From NCBI GenBank assembly GCA_020060545.1, contig JAGUZX010000111.1:1-32613 (forward strand): DNA of 32,613 nucleotides. Direction: 5' to 3'. Both the position numbers and the translations under genes were made by a program. Position 1 is the first letter of the stretch; each line of letters starts with the position of its first letter. Shown here piece after piece: positions 24,316 through 32,430 of this stretch. The notes below the pieces were generated by a model. It searched no databases. It was not told the DNA's origin and saw nothing but the letters and a program-made list of their open reading frames with translations. This DNA is from Desulfovibrio sp. Its GTDB lineage: Bacteria; Bacillota; Dethiobacteria; DTU022.

Positions 24316-24433
24316 GAATTCAGCAATCAGAATTCGGAATGCCCGAGAAGCTAAACTGTTTCAGCATTGGGCCTTGCGTGCAGCACGCCGCGCCACGGCA
24401 TTCCGGCTCCTGCCTTCTGACTTCTGAATGCTG
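24316..24433. repeat. Inverted-repeat element, copy B
   Basis: The left arm GAATTCAGCAATCAGAATTC continues to GGAATGCC (24316-24343); the right arm starts GGCATTCC at 24397 and continues with CTCCTGCCTTCTGACTTCTG to about 24433. The arms are imperfect inverted repeats around a core of about 53 bases. The motifs (GAATTC, CTCCTG, TTCTGA, GAATGC) are those of copy A at 3719-3846. It sits between the M23/G5 terminator and walR. Confidence 0.5.
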
Positions 24434-24435
24434 TG

Positions 24436-24471
24436 TTAAATAATAGAGCCCTTTCCTGAAGGAAAGGGCTC
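24436..24471 (-). terminator. Intrinsic terminator after the M23/G5 peptidase gene
   Basis: A perfect 11-base stem GAGCCCTTTCC/GGAAAGGGCTC with a 4-base loop (24446-24471) lies 20 bases beyond the peptidase stop codon. On the minus strand it is followed by TATTATTTAA, a broken T-tract. It should separate this gene from the wal operon. Confidence 0.75.
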
Positions 24472-24491
24472 CCATCCTGGTTAAATTAAGG

Positions 24492-25883
24492 TTACGGCCT
24501 GAAGAAAGATAGCGGATCCAGCGCGGTGTGTTCATTCCAGGCGCCGCTCCACCTGCCCGAGCCGTTGTCACGGCGGATTTCAAAATGAAGGTGAGACCCG
24601 CTGGAGTTTCCCGTGGAACCAACCCTGGCGATAACCTGCCCTTTTTCAACCACATCGCCCGGCCTGACGAGATTGGCGCTGTGATGCAAATACAGCGTCC
24701 AGTAATCGCCGTGATAGATTACGACATAATATCCCGGCATGTATCCATATTCGGATACGATTACAACACCTTTGTCCGCTGCCAAAACAGGCGTGCCCGT
24801 AACCGCGCCAATATCAATACCGTAATGAAACTGGCCCCAACGCCATCCAAACCCTGAAGTTAAACCGCCGCCTTGCAGCGGCCAGATAAACCGCCCCGTC
24901 CCCATGGAAGGAACGCGGGCGGTACCCCGTTCGAGTACCTGGGTCGTAGGATGCTCCAGGATATCTTCGGATATTTTTTGCCGGGCAATTTCCCTGCCGT
25001 TTTCCCTGGTTACATGGTAGACAACCTGTTTGCGGCCGTTTTTCCCGGGCACGGCAACCCTGCTCTGGACATACCACAAGTTGTTAGTGTATGTATAAGC
25101 GGTACTGAAGGGGATCGCCTCAATGGCGGTAACCTCCTCCACGGTCTGCACATGCACCAGCGGTATGGCCGCCGTGTCGCCCTGCCCGGATGCCTCCGGT
25201 GAGCCCCCGCGGCTCGCCAACCGGAGCCTTTCCGGGTAAGCCCCCCCCGCCAGTAAAAGCGCGGCCACCTCTTCCGCCGGGCGAACCAGCTCCGGGCAGA
25301 CACTGCAGGGGTTACCGGCGATCTCCTCAACCAGAAATACCTCCAGCAGCTTAATATGCTCGGCTGTACGGACATAAGCACTGCTCAACAGCCCGATAAT
25401 CGTCGCGATATCTTCTTCAGAAGCCACAGGCAGCACCGGCACCGCATCCACCGTCACCATGTAGGCGCCGGTAACGAGTGTAATTTTTTCGCGCAGGGCC
25501 TCCTTGGCCTTGACGGCATCTTCTTCACACCCGGGCCGGTATTCCCTGAGCAGCGCTATTTGCTGTTCCGGTTCTACCTTCATCCCGTAAAGAGAGCCGC
25601 AGCGCTCCATCAAGTCGGCAATGAACCTTTCGATTTCCCCGGCATCCCGGACCAGTCCCACTTCTTGATCGTTCAGGTAAACAACGAAAATAAAACTGCG
25701 CCAATAATGATGGAGGCCAAGCGTTCCTCCGGCAGTGACAGCGGCGATCAGCAGGTAAACCGCCCAATGCAGGGTTTTTCCCTTTAACCAGAGCTGCAGC
25801 TTTCTAATCTCGCTGTAGCGGTAGGCCCGGCGCAAAGCCGCCGCCAGGGGTTCCAACCGCGAGGAGATATCCCGGTTCCGCAT
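24492..25883 (-). CDS. Membrane-anchored M23 peptidase with G5 domain
   Basis: This 463-residue protein has a basic cytoplasmic N-terminus, one membrane segment (about 40-58), a helical region, a G5 domain (about 246-322, from VQTVEEVTAIEAIPFSTAY to GTARVPSMGTG) and an M23 domain (about 333-462). The M23 zinc residues are present: H353 and D357 in HYGIDIG, H431 and H433 in SHLHFEI. It probably cleaves peptidoglycan peptides at the outer face of the membrane while G5 binds wall material. Three cysteines cluster at C119 and C193/C196 (CSVC). AAAGGAGG precedes the ATG. It sits directly upstream of walR, but a strong terminator separates them. In Bacillus, WalR controls M23-type autolysins; no WalR box was recognised here. 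Confidence 0.92.
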   Translation of the reverse strand: MRNRDISSRLEPLAAALRRAYRYSEIRKLQLWLKGKTLHWAVYLLIAAVTAGGTLGLHHYWRSFIFVVYLNDQEVGLVRDAGEIERFIADLMERCGSLYGMKVEPEQQIALLREYRPGCEEDAVKAKEALREKITLVTGAYMVTVDAVPVLPVASEEDIATIIGLLSSAYVRTAEHIKLLEVFLVEEIAGNPCSVCPELVRPAEEVAALLLAGGAYPERLRLASRGGSPEASGQGDTAAIPLVHVQTVEEVTAIEAIPFSTAYTYTNNLWYVQSRVAVPGKNGRKQVVYHVTRENGREIARQKISEDILEHPTTQVLERGTARVPSMGTGRFIWPLQGGGLTSGFGWRWGQFHYGIDIGAVTGTPVLAADKGVVIVSEYGYMPGYYVVIYHGDYWTLYLHHSANLVRPGDVVEKGQVIARVGSTGNSSGSHLHFEIRRDNGSGRWSGAWNEHTALDPLSFFRP

Positions 25884-25924
25884 CGTTATCCTCCTTTGGC
25901 CGGCCGGAAAGAGATACGGAGAAG

Positions 25925-25962
25925 AAAATTGTTAAGGATTACGACTCTTCCTTAACAATTTT
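25925..25962. repeat. 14-base inverted repeat upstream of the M23/G5 gene
   Basis: AAAATTGTTAAGGA (25925-25938) and TCCTTAACAATTTT (25949-25962) are perfect inverted copies around a 10-base loop, about 40 bases before the M23/G5 ATG, in an AT-rich gap of 225 bases. It could be an operator, a 5' leader hairpin, or a weak terminator for the FAD gene upstream; the short T runs on both sides do not decide. Confidence 0.55.
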
Positions 25963-26108
25963 TAATAATCTTTTTATAAATTCTGTATAAATTTAAAACT
26001 TCCTTCCCGGCCAGGAAAAATATTTCCTTGCTGCCAAAGGTTGCGCCAAGAGTTTTCTTCTACCTCCCGCCAATGCTTAATGGTTATAATTGACTATCTT
26101 GCGGCAAT

Positions 26109-27503
26109 TTATCCAGGGGCGTGCAGCCGCCGCAGGATCTCCCGGGAGGCCACCACACCCGAAGCCGAAGCCTGGATCAGGCCCCTGGTTACACCGGCTC
26201 CGTCGCCGACGGCAAATAGATTGGCGATGGCGGTCTCCAGGTTTTTGCTCAAAGAAAGCCGGAAAGAATAGAATTTGACTTCGACGCCGTAAAGCAGGGT
26301 ATGCCGCGCATTAACCCCCGGGGCCAGTTTGTCCAAAGCCTCCAGCATTTCAATAATCGCCAGCAGGTGCCGGTAAGGCAGAACCAGGCTCAAGTCGCCG
26401 GGGGTGGCTTCAGCCAGGGTCGGCTGGACCAAGCCGCGGCGGATGCGCTCCGCTGTTGAGCGCCGGCCCATCATTAAGTCACCCAGCCGTTGGACCATCA
26501 CCCCGTCACCCAGCATATTGGCCAGGCTGGCAATATATTTGCCGTAACGGATCGGCTCATTGAACGGGTCGGTAAAAGTCTTGCTGACCAGCAGGGCAAA
26601 GTTGGTGTTGTCCGTCTTTTTTTCGGCATAACTGTGCCCGTTGACGGTGATCAGGCCTTCGTTGTTTTCTGTAACCACCACGCCGTAAGGGTTCATGCAA
26701 AAAGTACGCACGCGGTCATCAAATGAACGGGAAAAATAGATTAGCTTCGATTCGTATACCCGGCTGGTCAGGTGTTCCATGAGTACTGCCGGCACCTCCA
26801 CCCGGACCCCGATGTCGACGGGGTTGTTCACCCCTTTCAAACCCAGGCGGACGGATTCACGGTGAATCCACTCGGCCCCGGTCCGCCCGGGTCCGCAAAC
26901 CACATAGTCGGCTTCAACTGTTTGTCCGGTGTCCAGTTTTACCCCCGTGACCTTTTGCCCGTTACAGGAAATTTCAGATACTTCGCTCCCTGTAGCGATG
27001 TCAACCTTTTTTTCCAGGGCCTGGTACATCCTTTCCAACACCCGGTAGCAGTTCTCCGTACCCAGGTGCCTGATCCGGGCCGGGATCAGGCTTAAACCCG
27101 CCGCCGCCGCGTGGCGCTGCATCTCTTTAACGGCCTCGGTATCGGCGCCAAACAGGGTTTGGGTGGCGCCGAAAGAAAGGTAGGTTTCATCCACGTAACG
27201 GATCATCGCCTCGATCGACGGCAAGTCCATGTACTCATTGAGGAAACCGCCAAACGCCGGAGTCAGGGTAAGCTTCCCGTCGCTGAAAGCGCCGGCGCCC
27301 CCCCAGCCGCAGGTGACGGCACAGGGGTGGCAGCGGATACAGCAGCCGTACTCGCCTTGGGTGGCGCAGCGCCGTTTTTCCAGGGCGGAACCCTTGTCCA
27401 GCAGCAATATGCTCGCCTCGCTGTGCCGGCTCAACTCGAGCGCAGTAAAGATGCCGGCAGGGCCGGCACCGATGATGATGACGTCGTATTTTTGCTTGGC
27501 CAT
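26109..27503 (-). CDS. FAD-dependent oxidoreductase (COG2509-type dehydrogenase)
   Basis: This 464-residue protein has an N-terminal FAD-binding Rossmann motif (VIIIGAGPAGIFTALEL), the family block GGAGAFSDGKL (68-78), the middle motif YVVCGPGRTGAEW, and the C-terminal FAD-contact segment NLFAVGDGAGVTRGLIQASASGVVASREIL. It belongs to a widespread family of uncharacterised FAD-dependent dehydrogenases. A cysteine-rich stretch precedes the GGAG block: C46, C54, C55, C58, C61 and C65, which could hold a redox disulfide or metal site. Its start lies 12 bases after the dnaB stop codon with AGAGGTGA as ribosome site, so it is co-transcribed with dnaB. In Bacillus this place is held by purA; a functional link to replication is not implied. 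Confidence 0.85.
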   Translation of the reverse strand: MAKQKYDVIIIGAGPAGIFTALELSRHSEASILLLDKGSALEKRRCATQGEYGCCIRCHPCAVTCGWGGAGAFSDGKLTLTPAFGGFLNEYMDLPSIEAMIRYVDETYLSFGATQTLFGADTEAVKEMQRHAAAAGLSLIPARIRHLGTENCYRVLERMYQALEKKVDIATGSEVSEISCNGQKVTGVKLDTGQTVEADYVVCGPGRTGAEWIHRESVRLGLKGVNNPVDIGVRVEVPAVLMEHLTSRVYESKLIYFSRSFDDRVRTFCMNPYGVVVTENNEGLITVNGHSYAEKKTDNTNFALLVSKTFTDPFNEPIRYGKYIASLANMLGDGVMVQRLGDLMMGRRSTAERIRRGLVQPTLAEATPGDLSLVLPYRHLLAIIEMLEALDKLAPGVNARHTLLYGVEVKFYSFRLSLSKNLETAIANLFAVGDGAGVTRGLIQASASGVVASREILRRLHAPG

Positions 27504-27515
27504 GCTTTCACCTCT

Positions 27516-28874
27516 TTAATGGTCCCGCACTTCATCCTTATACTCTTCGCGGGCAACGTTGGCAAACATGTTGAAGCGGTCATGGAAAACCAGCTCGATC
27601 TCACCGGTGGGCCCGTTTCGCTGCTTGGCCACGATAATTTCGGCAATGTTCCCCTTTTTTGACTCTTTTTTATAATAATAGGCGTCCCTGTAGATGAAAA
27701 GCACCACATCGGCGTTGGCCTCGATCCCGCCCGATTCCATAAGGTCGCTTAAGATCGGCAGGGGAGGGGTCCTTTTTTCCACAGCCCGGCTCAACTGCGA
27801 CAGCGCCACCACCGGGATATTCAGCTCCTTGGCCAGCGCTTTAAGCGAACGGGATATCTCCGACAGCTCTTGCTGCCGGTTTTCCGACCGGCTGTAACCG
27901 CGCATGAGCTGAAGGTAGTCGACAAAAACGGCGTCCAGCCCTTTATCCGCTTTCAACCGGCGCGCCTTGGCCCGGATCTCCATTACCGAGAGGGAAGCCG
28001 TATCGTCAACATAAAGGGATGCTTCGCTCAAGGGGCCGACCGCCCGGGTCAGCTTTTGCCAGTCTTCCTGCGTCAGATAACCCTTGCGCAAATTCTGGGC
28101 ATCGATCCGCGCCTGGGCGCAAAGCAGGCGCTGGGCCAGCTGGTCTTTGGACATCTCCATGCTGAAAAACGCCGCCGTTTTCTTTTCTTTAACCGTGATA
28201 TGCTGGGCCATATTTAAGGCCAGGGTAGTCTTCCCCATGCTGGGCCTGGCGGCGATAACGATTAGATCGGCGCTTTGCAGTCCCGCGGTCATATGATCCA
28301 GATCGGTAAAGCCTGAGGGGAGGCCGGTTACCCCTTTTTTATTGTCGAACAGCTGTTCGATCCGGTCCCATGTCTGAACCAGGACGTCTTTCAAAGGAGA
28401 AAAACCCTGGTGCGTGCCTTGCCGCCCGATTTCAAATATCTGCTGCTCCGCCTCATCCAGGAATTCTTCAACATCGGGAGGACCTTCGTAACAGCGGGAG
28501 ACAATCCCGGTGGCCGTATGGATCAGCGAACGCAGCACCGCCCTTTCATGGACGATTTGGGCGTAATAGCGCACGTTGGCGGCCGTAGGAACGGCCCCGG
28601 CCAGGGTGCCCAGGTAAGAAATCCCGCCAACCTCGTCCAGGCAGCGGCGGCGTTGCAGTTCGTCGGAAAGGGTTACCAGGTCCACCGGCTCCCCCTTTTC
28701 ACTTAAAGCGATAATCGCCTCAAAAATTTTTTGATGGGCGGTCCGGTAAAAATCCCGCTCCGCCAAAAGCTCCGCCGCAATATAAACGGCATCCTTCTCA
28801 ATAATCATCGAGCCCAGCACCGACTGTTCGGCCTCCAGGTTCTGGGGAGGGATTCTCTCACCGGTTACAACCAC
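27516..28874 (-). CDS. dnaB: Replicative DNA helicase DnaB (DnaC in Bacillus)
   Basis: This 452-residue hexameric helicase unwinds DNA at the replication fork. The N-terminal domain reads PPQNLEAEQSVLGSMI; the RecA-like domain has Walker A ARPSMGKT (209-216), FFSMEMSKDQLAQRLL, Walker B VFVDYLQLM, and the arginine-finger region RESGGIEANADVVLFIYRD-like segment (MESGGIEANADVVLF). I chose the GTG at 28874 because AAGGAGG lies 9 bases upstream; it overlaps the lonC end by 17 bases. A longer reading to 28964 lacks support. No intein is visible. The rplI-lonC-dnaB order suggests a single transcript. Confidence 0.96.
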   Translation of the reverse strand: MVVTGERIPPQNLEAEQSVLGSMIIEKDAVYIAAELLAERDFYRTAHQKIFEAIIALSEKGEPVDLVTLSDELQRRRCLDEVGGISYLGTLAGAVPTAANVRYYAQIVHERAVLRSLIHTATGIVSRCYEGPPDVEEFLDEAEQQIFEIGRQGTHQGFSPLKDVLVQTWDRIEQLFDNKKGVTGLPSGFTDLDHMTAGLQSADLIVIAARPSMGKTTLALNMAQHITVKEKKTAAFFSMEMSKDQLAQRLLCAQARIDAQNLRKGYLTQEDWQKLTRAVGPLSEASLYVDDTASLSVMEIRAKARRLKADKGLDAVFVDYLQLMRGYSRSENRQQELSEISRSLKALAKELNIPVVALSQLSRAVEKRTPPLPILSDLMESGGIEANADVVLFIYRDAYYYKKESKKGNIAEIIVAKQRNGPTGEIELVFHDRFNMFANVAREEYKDEVRDH

Positions 28875-30774
28875 GGGCTGAACCCTCCTTAAAAAAAAGT
28901 TTACCCAGGGCGGCCCGGTGGAAAAAATGGGGAAGCAGGTCGGATACTTCCCGGGCGGGGACAATTTTCATATCGGGGAAACACTTGGCGCTTTCATCCT
29001 TATTCTCCTCCGGAACCAGGACCTTCTTGATGTTGGCCAGGCGGGCGCCATAAATCTTTTCCGTCAGTCCTCCCACCGGTTTCATCAACCCGCGCAGGGA
29101 AAGTTCACCGGTAATCGCGCAATCCTGCCGTACCGGTAAATGCTTGATCGCGCTGAGGATAGCGATAAAAATGGCCGCCCCGGCGGACGGGCCGTTAACA
29201 TTTCCTCCGCCGACCACGTTCAGATGCAAGTCGAAGTCCTGGATCTCCAGGCCTGACAGCCGCCGCAGCACCGTGGCCGCCACAAAAACCGAATCACGGG
29301 TCATCAAGCCGGCGGTTTCGTTGAAGCGCAGGCTCCCCTTACCCGGCCCTGCAGCGGGGAATGCAACCGCCTCGATTTCCAGAACGGTTCCGGTGAAGCC
29401 GTGCACCCCCAGGGCGAACACTCTTCCTATTTCCGCTTTCTCGCCGGCCCGGGCCGGGCTCAACGGGTAAAGGCGGTTGCTCCGGATCACCTCCTGCATC
29501 AACCTGGTCCTGATCAGGCATGTTTGCTTGCGCCCTTCCTTGCCCTGCTCCTCGTAAAGCGCCCTGCCGAATCCGTCAACCAGGAGGTTTACCGCCTGCC
29601 GTCCTTCGCTGGTATACCGGCTGATTAATTCCGCGACGGCAGGCTCGATCTTGATTTTTAGCCGGCCCGCGGCGGCGAACACGATGGCTTCGATCTCCGC
29701 GGGGGTAAGCGGTTCGAAATACACCGCCGAACAACGTGAACGCAGGGCGGGGGAAATGGCTTCGGGGGGACGCGTAGTCGCCCCGATCAAGATAAAATCG
29801 GCGGGGGCCCCTTTCTCGAAAAGCATTTTAATGTACTTGGGCACCTGTGGATCCAGGGGATCGTAATAGGCGGAATCAAAGATTACTCTTTTGTCTTCCA
29901 GCACCTTTAAAAGCTTGCTCTGCAGGCTTAAGTCCATCTCCCCGATTTCATCGATAAAAAGAATCCCCCCGTGCGCCTCGGAGACAAGGCCAAGCTTGGG
30001 TTCGGGAACCCCTCCTTCAATAAGGTCCCGCCGCGCGCCCTGGTAAATGGGATCGTGGACGGAACCGATCAGGGGATTGGCGATTTCCCGGGGGTCCCAC
30101 CGGAGGGTGGTGCCGTCTACTTCCACGAAGGGAGCTTCTGCGGCAAACGGCGCATACTTGATGGTTTTAACATGCTGCAAGGCCAGCCGGGCCGCGGTGG
30201 TCTTCCCCACTCCCGGCGGCCCGTAAAGAATGATATGCTGCGGATGGGGAGAGGCCAGCTTCGAAACCAGGGCGGCAACTCCTTTTTCCTGGCCGACAAT
30301 CTCCTCGAGGCTGGCCGGGCGCAACAGTTCAAGGGCGGAACGGGACAGCTCCAGGGCAAACTTCTTTTCGGTTAGGGCGTATTTCTTTAAAGTCTGTGAA
30401 TTTTCCACGCCGCCGACTTCTTTGATCACCTGCCGCTTTATTTCCTGCAGGTAATCCTCGTGCCTCTCCTCGATTCTCATTTTAATTTTATGCTCGAGCG
30501 ATTCTTCCAGGCTGCGGCGGGCCAACCGTTCCGCCAGGATCTCCTCCAACTCCGCAATCACGGCGGGGATGTTCTCTTCAGGAGGAGGATCCGCCAGGGT
30601 CGGGTTTTCCAATATCAACCGCTGCAAGCCGAGAAGGCGCTGCGCTGGCTTGCGGGAGCGGATCAAAGCCAGCGCTTCCAGCTTTCCCGCCTTAAGGACC
30701 ATCTTTTCAGTGCCGTAAATATCGTTGACCATATCGATTAGCGCGTTAAGCTGCCGCTGCAGTTCCATTTTCAT
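28858..30774 (-). CDS. lonC: Lon-family ATP-dependent protease, spore-former LonC type
   Basis: This 638-residue protein has an AAA+ module and a Lon protease domain but no N-terminal Lon substrate-binding domain; the first 150 residues are helical instead. Walker A is YGPPGVGKTT (184-193), Walker B ILFIDEIGEMD (271-281), and sensor-type segment GATTRPPEAISPALRSRC. The Ser-Lys dyad is S530 in GPSAGAA and K573 in PVGGLTEKIYGA. This domain layout and the dnaB neighbour fit the LonC class of endospore-forming Clostridia; the precise role is not established here. The ATG at 30774 lies 7 bases after the rplI stop with GGAGGAA upstream. In Bacillus the neighbouring slot holds gdpP (yybT), not a Lon protein. 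Confidence 0.9.
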   Translation of the reverse strand: MKMELQRQLNALIDMVNDIYGTEKMVLKAGKLEALALIRSRKPAQRLLGLQRLILENPTLADPPPEENIPAVIAELEEILAERLARRSLEESLEHKIKMRIEERHEDYLQEIKRQVIKEVGGVENSQTLKKYALTEKKFALELSRSALELLRPASLEEIVGQEKGVAALVSKLASPHPQHIILYGPPGVGKTTAARLALQHVKTIKYAPFAAEAPFVEVDGTTLRWDPREIANPLIGSVHDPIYQGARRDLIEGGVPEPKLGLVSEAHGGILFIDEIGEMDLSLQSKLLKVLEDKRVIFDSAYYDPLDPQVPKYIKMLFEKGAPADFILIGATTRPPEAISPALRSRCSAVYFEPLTPAEIEAIVFAAAGRLKIKIEPAVAELISRYTSEGRQAVNLLVDGFGRALYEEQGKEGRKQTCLIRTRLMQEVIRSNRLYPLSPARAGEKAEIGRVFALGVHGFTGTVLEIEAVAFPAAGPGKGSLRFNETAGLMTRDSVFVAATVLRRLSGLEIQDFDLHLNVVGGGNVNGPSAGAAIFIAILSAIKHLPVRQDCAITGELSLRGLMKPVGGLTEKIYGARLANIKKVLVPEENKDESAKCFPDMKIVPAREVSDLLPHFFHRAALGKLFFKEGSARGCNR

Positions 30775-30781
30775 GACAGCA

Positions 30782-31237
30782 CTATTCCTCCCGCCCGTCC
30801 TTTTCCACGCGCACGACAACCGTGGCCTTGACGCCCGTTTGCAGTTTTACCGTAATCTCATACCGCCCGAGGGACTTAATCGGTTCTTCCATGGCGATCT
30901 TTTTCTTTTCGACGGCGAACCCCTGCCGGCTGAGCGCCGCCGCGATTTCCGCGGCGGTAACGGAGCCGAAAAGGCGGCCGCCTTCACCGGCGGCCTGTCG
31001 AAAAACCAGCTCTTTGCCGTCCAAACGGGAGGCCTGGTCCCGGTTTTGCGCCTCCACCCGCTGCCGCTTTTGCCGTTCGGCGGCATCCCTTTGCTGCCGA
31101 TCTTTCAAAAGCCGGGGTGTCGCCTCCTCGGCCAGGCCGCGCGGCAAAAGCAAGTTGCGGGCGTAGCCTTCGGCTACCTCTTTGACCTCCCCCTTTTTTC
31201 CCAGATTGGGGACATCCTGCTTCAGGATTACTTTCAT
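30782..31237 (-). CDS. rplI: 50S ribosomal protein L9
   Basis: This 151-residue protein begins [40 protein letters not shown], the conserved N-terminal RNA-binding domain, followed by a long charged helix (about 45-75) and the C-terminal domain with [16 protein letters not shown] and the L9 ending [25 protein letters not shown]. The ATG at 31237 gives the exact family start; an upstream in-frame start at 31249 adds only four residues. It is separated from rpsR by about 195 bases containing a terminator and a candidate promoter, and is followed by lonC. Confidence 0.97.
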   Translation of the reverse strand: MKVILKQDVPNLGKKGEVKEVAEGYARNLLLPRGLAEEATPRLLKDRQQRDAAERQKRQRVEAQNRDQASRLDGKELVFRQAAGEGGRLFGSVTAAEIAAALSRQGFAVEKKKIAMEEPIKSLGRYEITVKLQTGVKATVVVRVEKDGREE

Positions 31238-31299
31238 GATCAAACCCACCCTTTAAGGTTTTGCCGCGCAAAGTTTCACTGAAGGCGGCGGCCTGCAGT

Positions 31300-31317
31300 T
31301 TGCCGGTTATTCGGCAA
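31300..31317. repeat. Small hairpin in the rplI leader
   Basis: TTGCCG and CGGCAA pair perfectly around a 6-base loop, between the candidate rplI promoter and the rplI start. No T-tract follows. It may be part of a leader structure; nothing specific is recognised. Confidence 0.3.
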
Positions 31318-31323
31318 GCGCTT

Positions 31324-31351
31324 ATTTTAATTCGCGTCTCCCGCCAGTCGA
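31324..31351 (-). promoter_or_regulatory. Candidate sigma-A promoter for rplI-lonC-dnaB
   Basis: On the minus strand, TCGACT (31346-31351) and TAAAAT (31324-31329) are 16 bases apart, matching at 4/6 and 5/6 positions. It lies just downstream of the rpsR terminator, which makes an independent start here sensible. Confidence 0.4.
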
Positions 31352-31372
31352 TCCTTCTTTTTCCCGGCAGCT

Positions 31373-31408
31373 AAAAAACGGCGCCGGGGACAAATGCCTC
31401 CAGCACCG
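31373..31408 (-). terminator. Intrinsic terminator after rpsR
   Basis: On the minus strand CGGTGC pairs with GCGCCG (one G-U pair) and the stem extends inward with TGGAG/CCCCG (one mismatch) around an 8-base loop. A run of six T follows. It lies about 25 bases beyond the rpsR stop codon and would end the rpsF-ssb-rpsR transcript. Confidence 0.7.
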
Positions 31409-31432
31409 TTAGATGAAGATCTCCTGGGGCTT

Positions 31433-31663
31433 TTATTCAGAGGTGAACGGCAGTAAGGCCATAATCCTGGCCCTCTTTACCGCCTGGGTCAGCTGGCGCT
31501 GATGCCGGGCACAGTTCCCGGAAATACGCCGTGGCAAGATCTTGCCTCTTTCCGTGATAAAACGCTTTAGTTTTTCAAACTGCTTGTAATCAACGGCTTC
31601 GATTTTGTCCACGCAGAAACTGCAGATCTTTTTTTTCGGTTTACGCCCTTTGTCGCGTTTCAA
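31433..31663 (-). CDS. rpsR: 30S ribosomal protein S18
   Basis: This 76-residue protein has the S18 core [51 protein letters not shown]. The N-terminus carries CSFC (residues 14-17), and with C51 and H54 in NCARH this is the zinc-binding form of S18 found in many bacteria. It is the third gene of rpsF-ssb-rpsR, 18 bases after ssb, with an AGGAGG-type site (GAGGAGG) just before the start. S6 and S18 bind each other in the ribosome and together regulate this operon in several phyla. Confidence 0.97.
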   Translation of the reverse strand: MKRDKGRKPKKKICSFCVDKIEAVDYKQFEKLKRFITERGKILPRRISGNCARHQRQLTQAVKRARIMALLPFTSE

Positions 31664-31681
31664 ACAAAAATCCTCCTCGTA

Positions 31682-32086
31682 TTAAAAGGGTATGTCGTCT
31701 TCACTGACGTTCATCTCTTCACCGGGCAAATCACCAAGTTCGCCTCTTCCTTCTTGTTCGCCGCGCGCCCACTCAAGGAACTTTACCTGGTCGGCGACCA
31801 CTTCAGAAACGGTCTTTTTGCTGCCCTGGCTGTCCTCGTAACTGCGAATCTGCAAGCGTCCGGCTACCGCAACGAGAAGCCCTTTGCGAAGATGATTGGC
31901 ACAGGCTTCAGCTTGTTTGCGCCAGGTCACAATTCGAATAAAATCCGTTTCTCTTTCACCTTGCTGGTTGACAAAGGGGCGATCAACGGCCAGGGAAAAA
32001 GTAGTAACCGCCACCCCGTTGCCCGGCGTGTAACGCAGTTCCGGATCACGAGTTAAACGACCGATCAGCACAACCTGGTTAAGCAT
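31682..32086 (-). CDS. ssb: Single-stranded DNA-binding protein
   Basis: This 134-residue protein has the OB fold ([38 protein letters not shown] to about residue 105), a short acidic linker and the C-terminal partner-binding tip SEDDIPF. SSB coats single-stranded DNA and recruits repair and replication proteins through that tip. I chose the ATG at 32086, which has GGCGG 8 bases upstream and gives the family start; a GTG at 32095 is also in frame. Between rpsF and rpsR, as in Bacillus. The linker is shorter than in many Firmicutes, which is within family variation. Confidence 0.97.
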   Translation of the reverse strand: MLNQVVLIGRLTRDPELRYTPGNGVAVTTFSLAVDRPFVNQQGERETDFIRIVTWRKQAEACANHLRKGLLVAVAGRLQIRSYEDSQGSKKTVSEVVADQVKFLEWARGEQEGRGELGDLPGEEMNVSEDDIPF

Positions 32087-32122
32087 GTCATGCACCGCCT
32101 TTTGATAATTTGACCAGCCTGC

Positions 32123-32413
32123 TTACTGGCCTTCCCGTGTGATCATAAAGCGGATTACTTCGTCGTTAACCCGGAAGAAATGCTCCAATTCGGGGATAAT
32201 CTCATGGGATCCGGTAAACTGAAGCAGCAAATAGTGCCCTTCGTTGAGTTTATTAACCTCGTAAGCCAGCTTCCGTCTTCCCCAATCGTCAACGTTGCCG
32301 ATTTCTCCTCCGAGATTCTTGATCACGGACTGAAGGTTGTTGATTACTTCTTCTTCCGCTTCACTCTCAAGTTCGGGCCGGAGAATAAACATGGTTTCAT
32401 AAACAGCCATCAT
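32123..32413 (-). CDS. rpsF: 30S ribosomal protein S6
   Basis: This 96-residue protein (MMAVYETMFILRPELE to FMITREGQ) has the S6 ferredoxin-like fold signatures YETMFILRP, WGRRKLAYEVNKLNEGHYLLLQF and FFRVNDEVIRFMITR. I chose the ATG at 32413, with GGAGG 7 bases upstream; the next codon is also ATG. A longer reading to 32482 would cover the regulatory leader and is rejected. First gene of the rpsF-ssb-rpsR operon. Confidence 0.97.
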   Translation of the reverse strand: MMAVYETMFILRPELESEAEEEVINNLQSVIKNLGGEIGNVDDWGRRKLAYEVNKLNEGHYLLLQFTGSHEIIPELEHFFRVNDEVIRFMITREGQ

Positions 32414-32430
32414 GATTTCACCTCCCTCTG

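Noticed and set aside
25884-26108. WalR box (TGTWAH-N5-TGTWAH) before the M23/G5 gene
   Set aside because: Single half-sites such as TGTTAA occur but no pair at the right spacing on either strand; the same holds for the LysM/M23 and PBP upstream regions.
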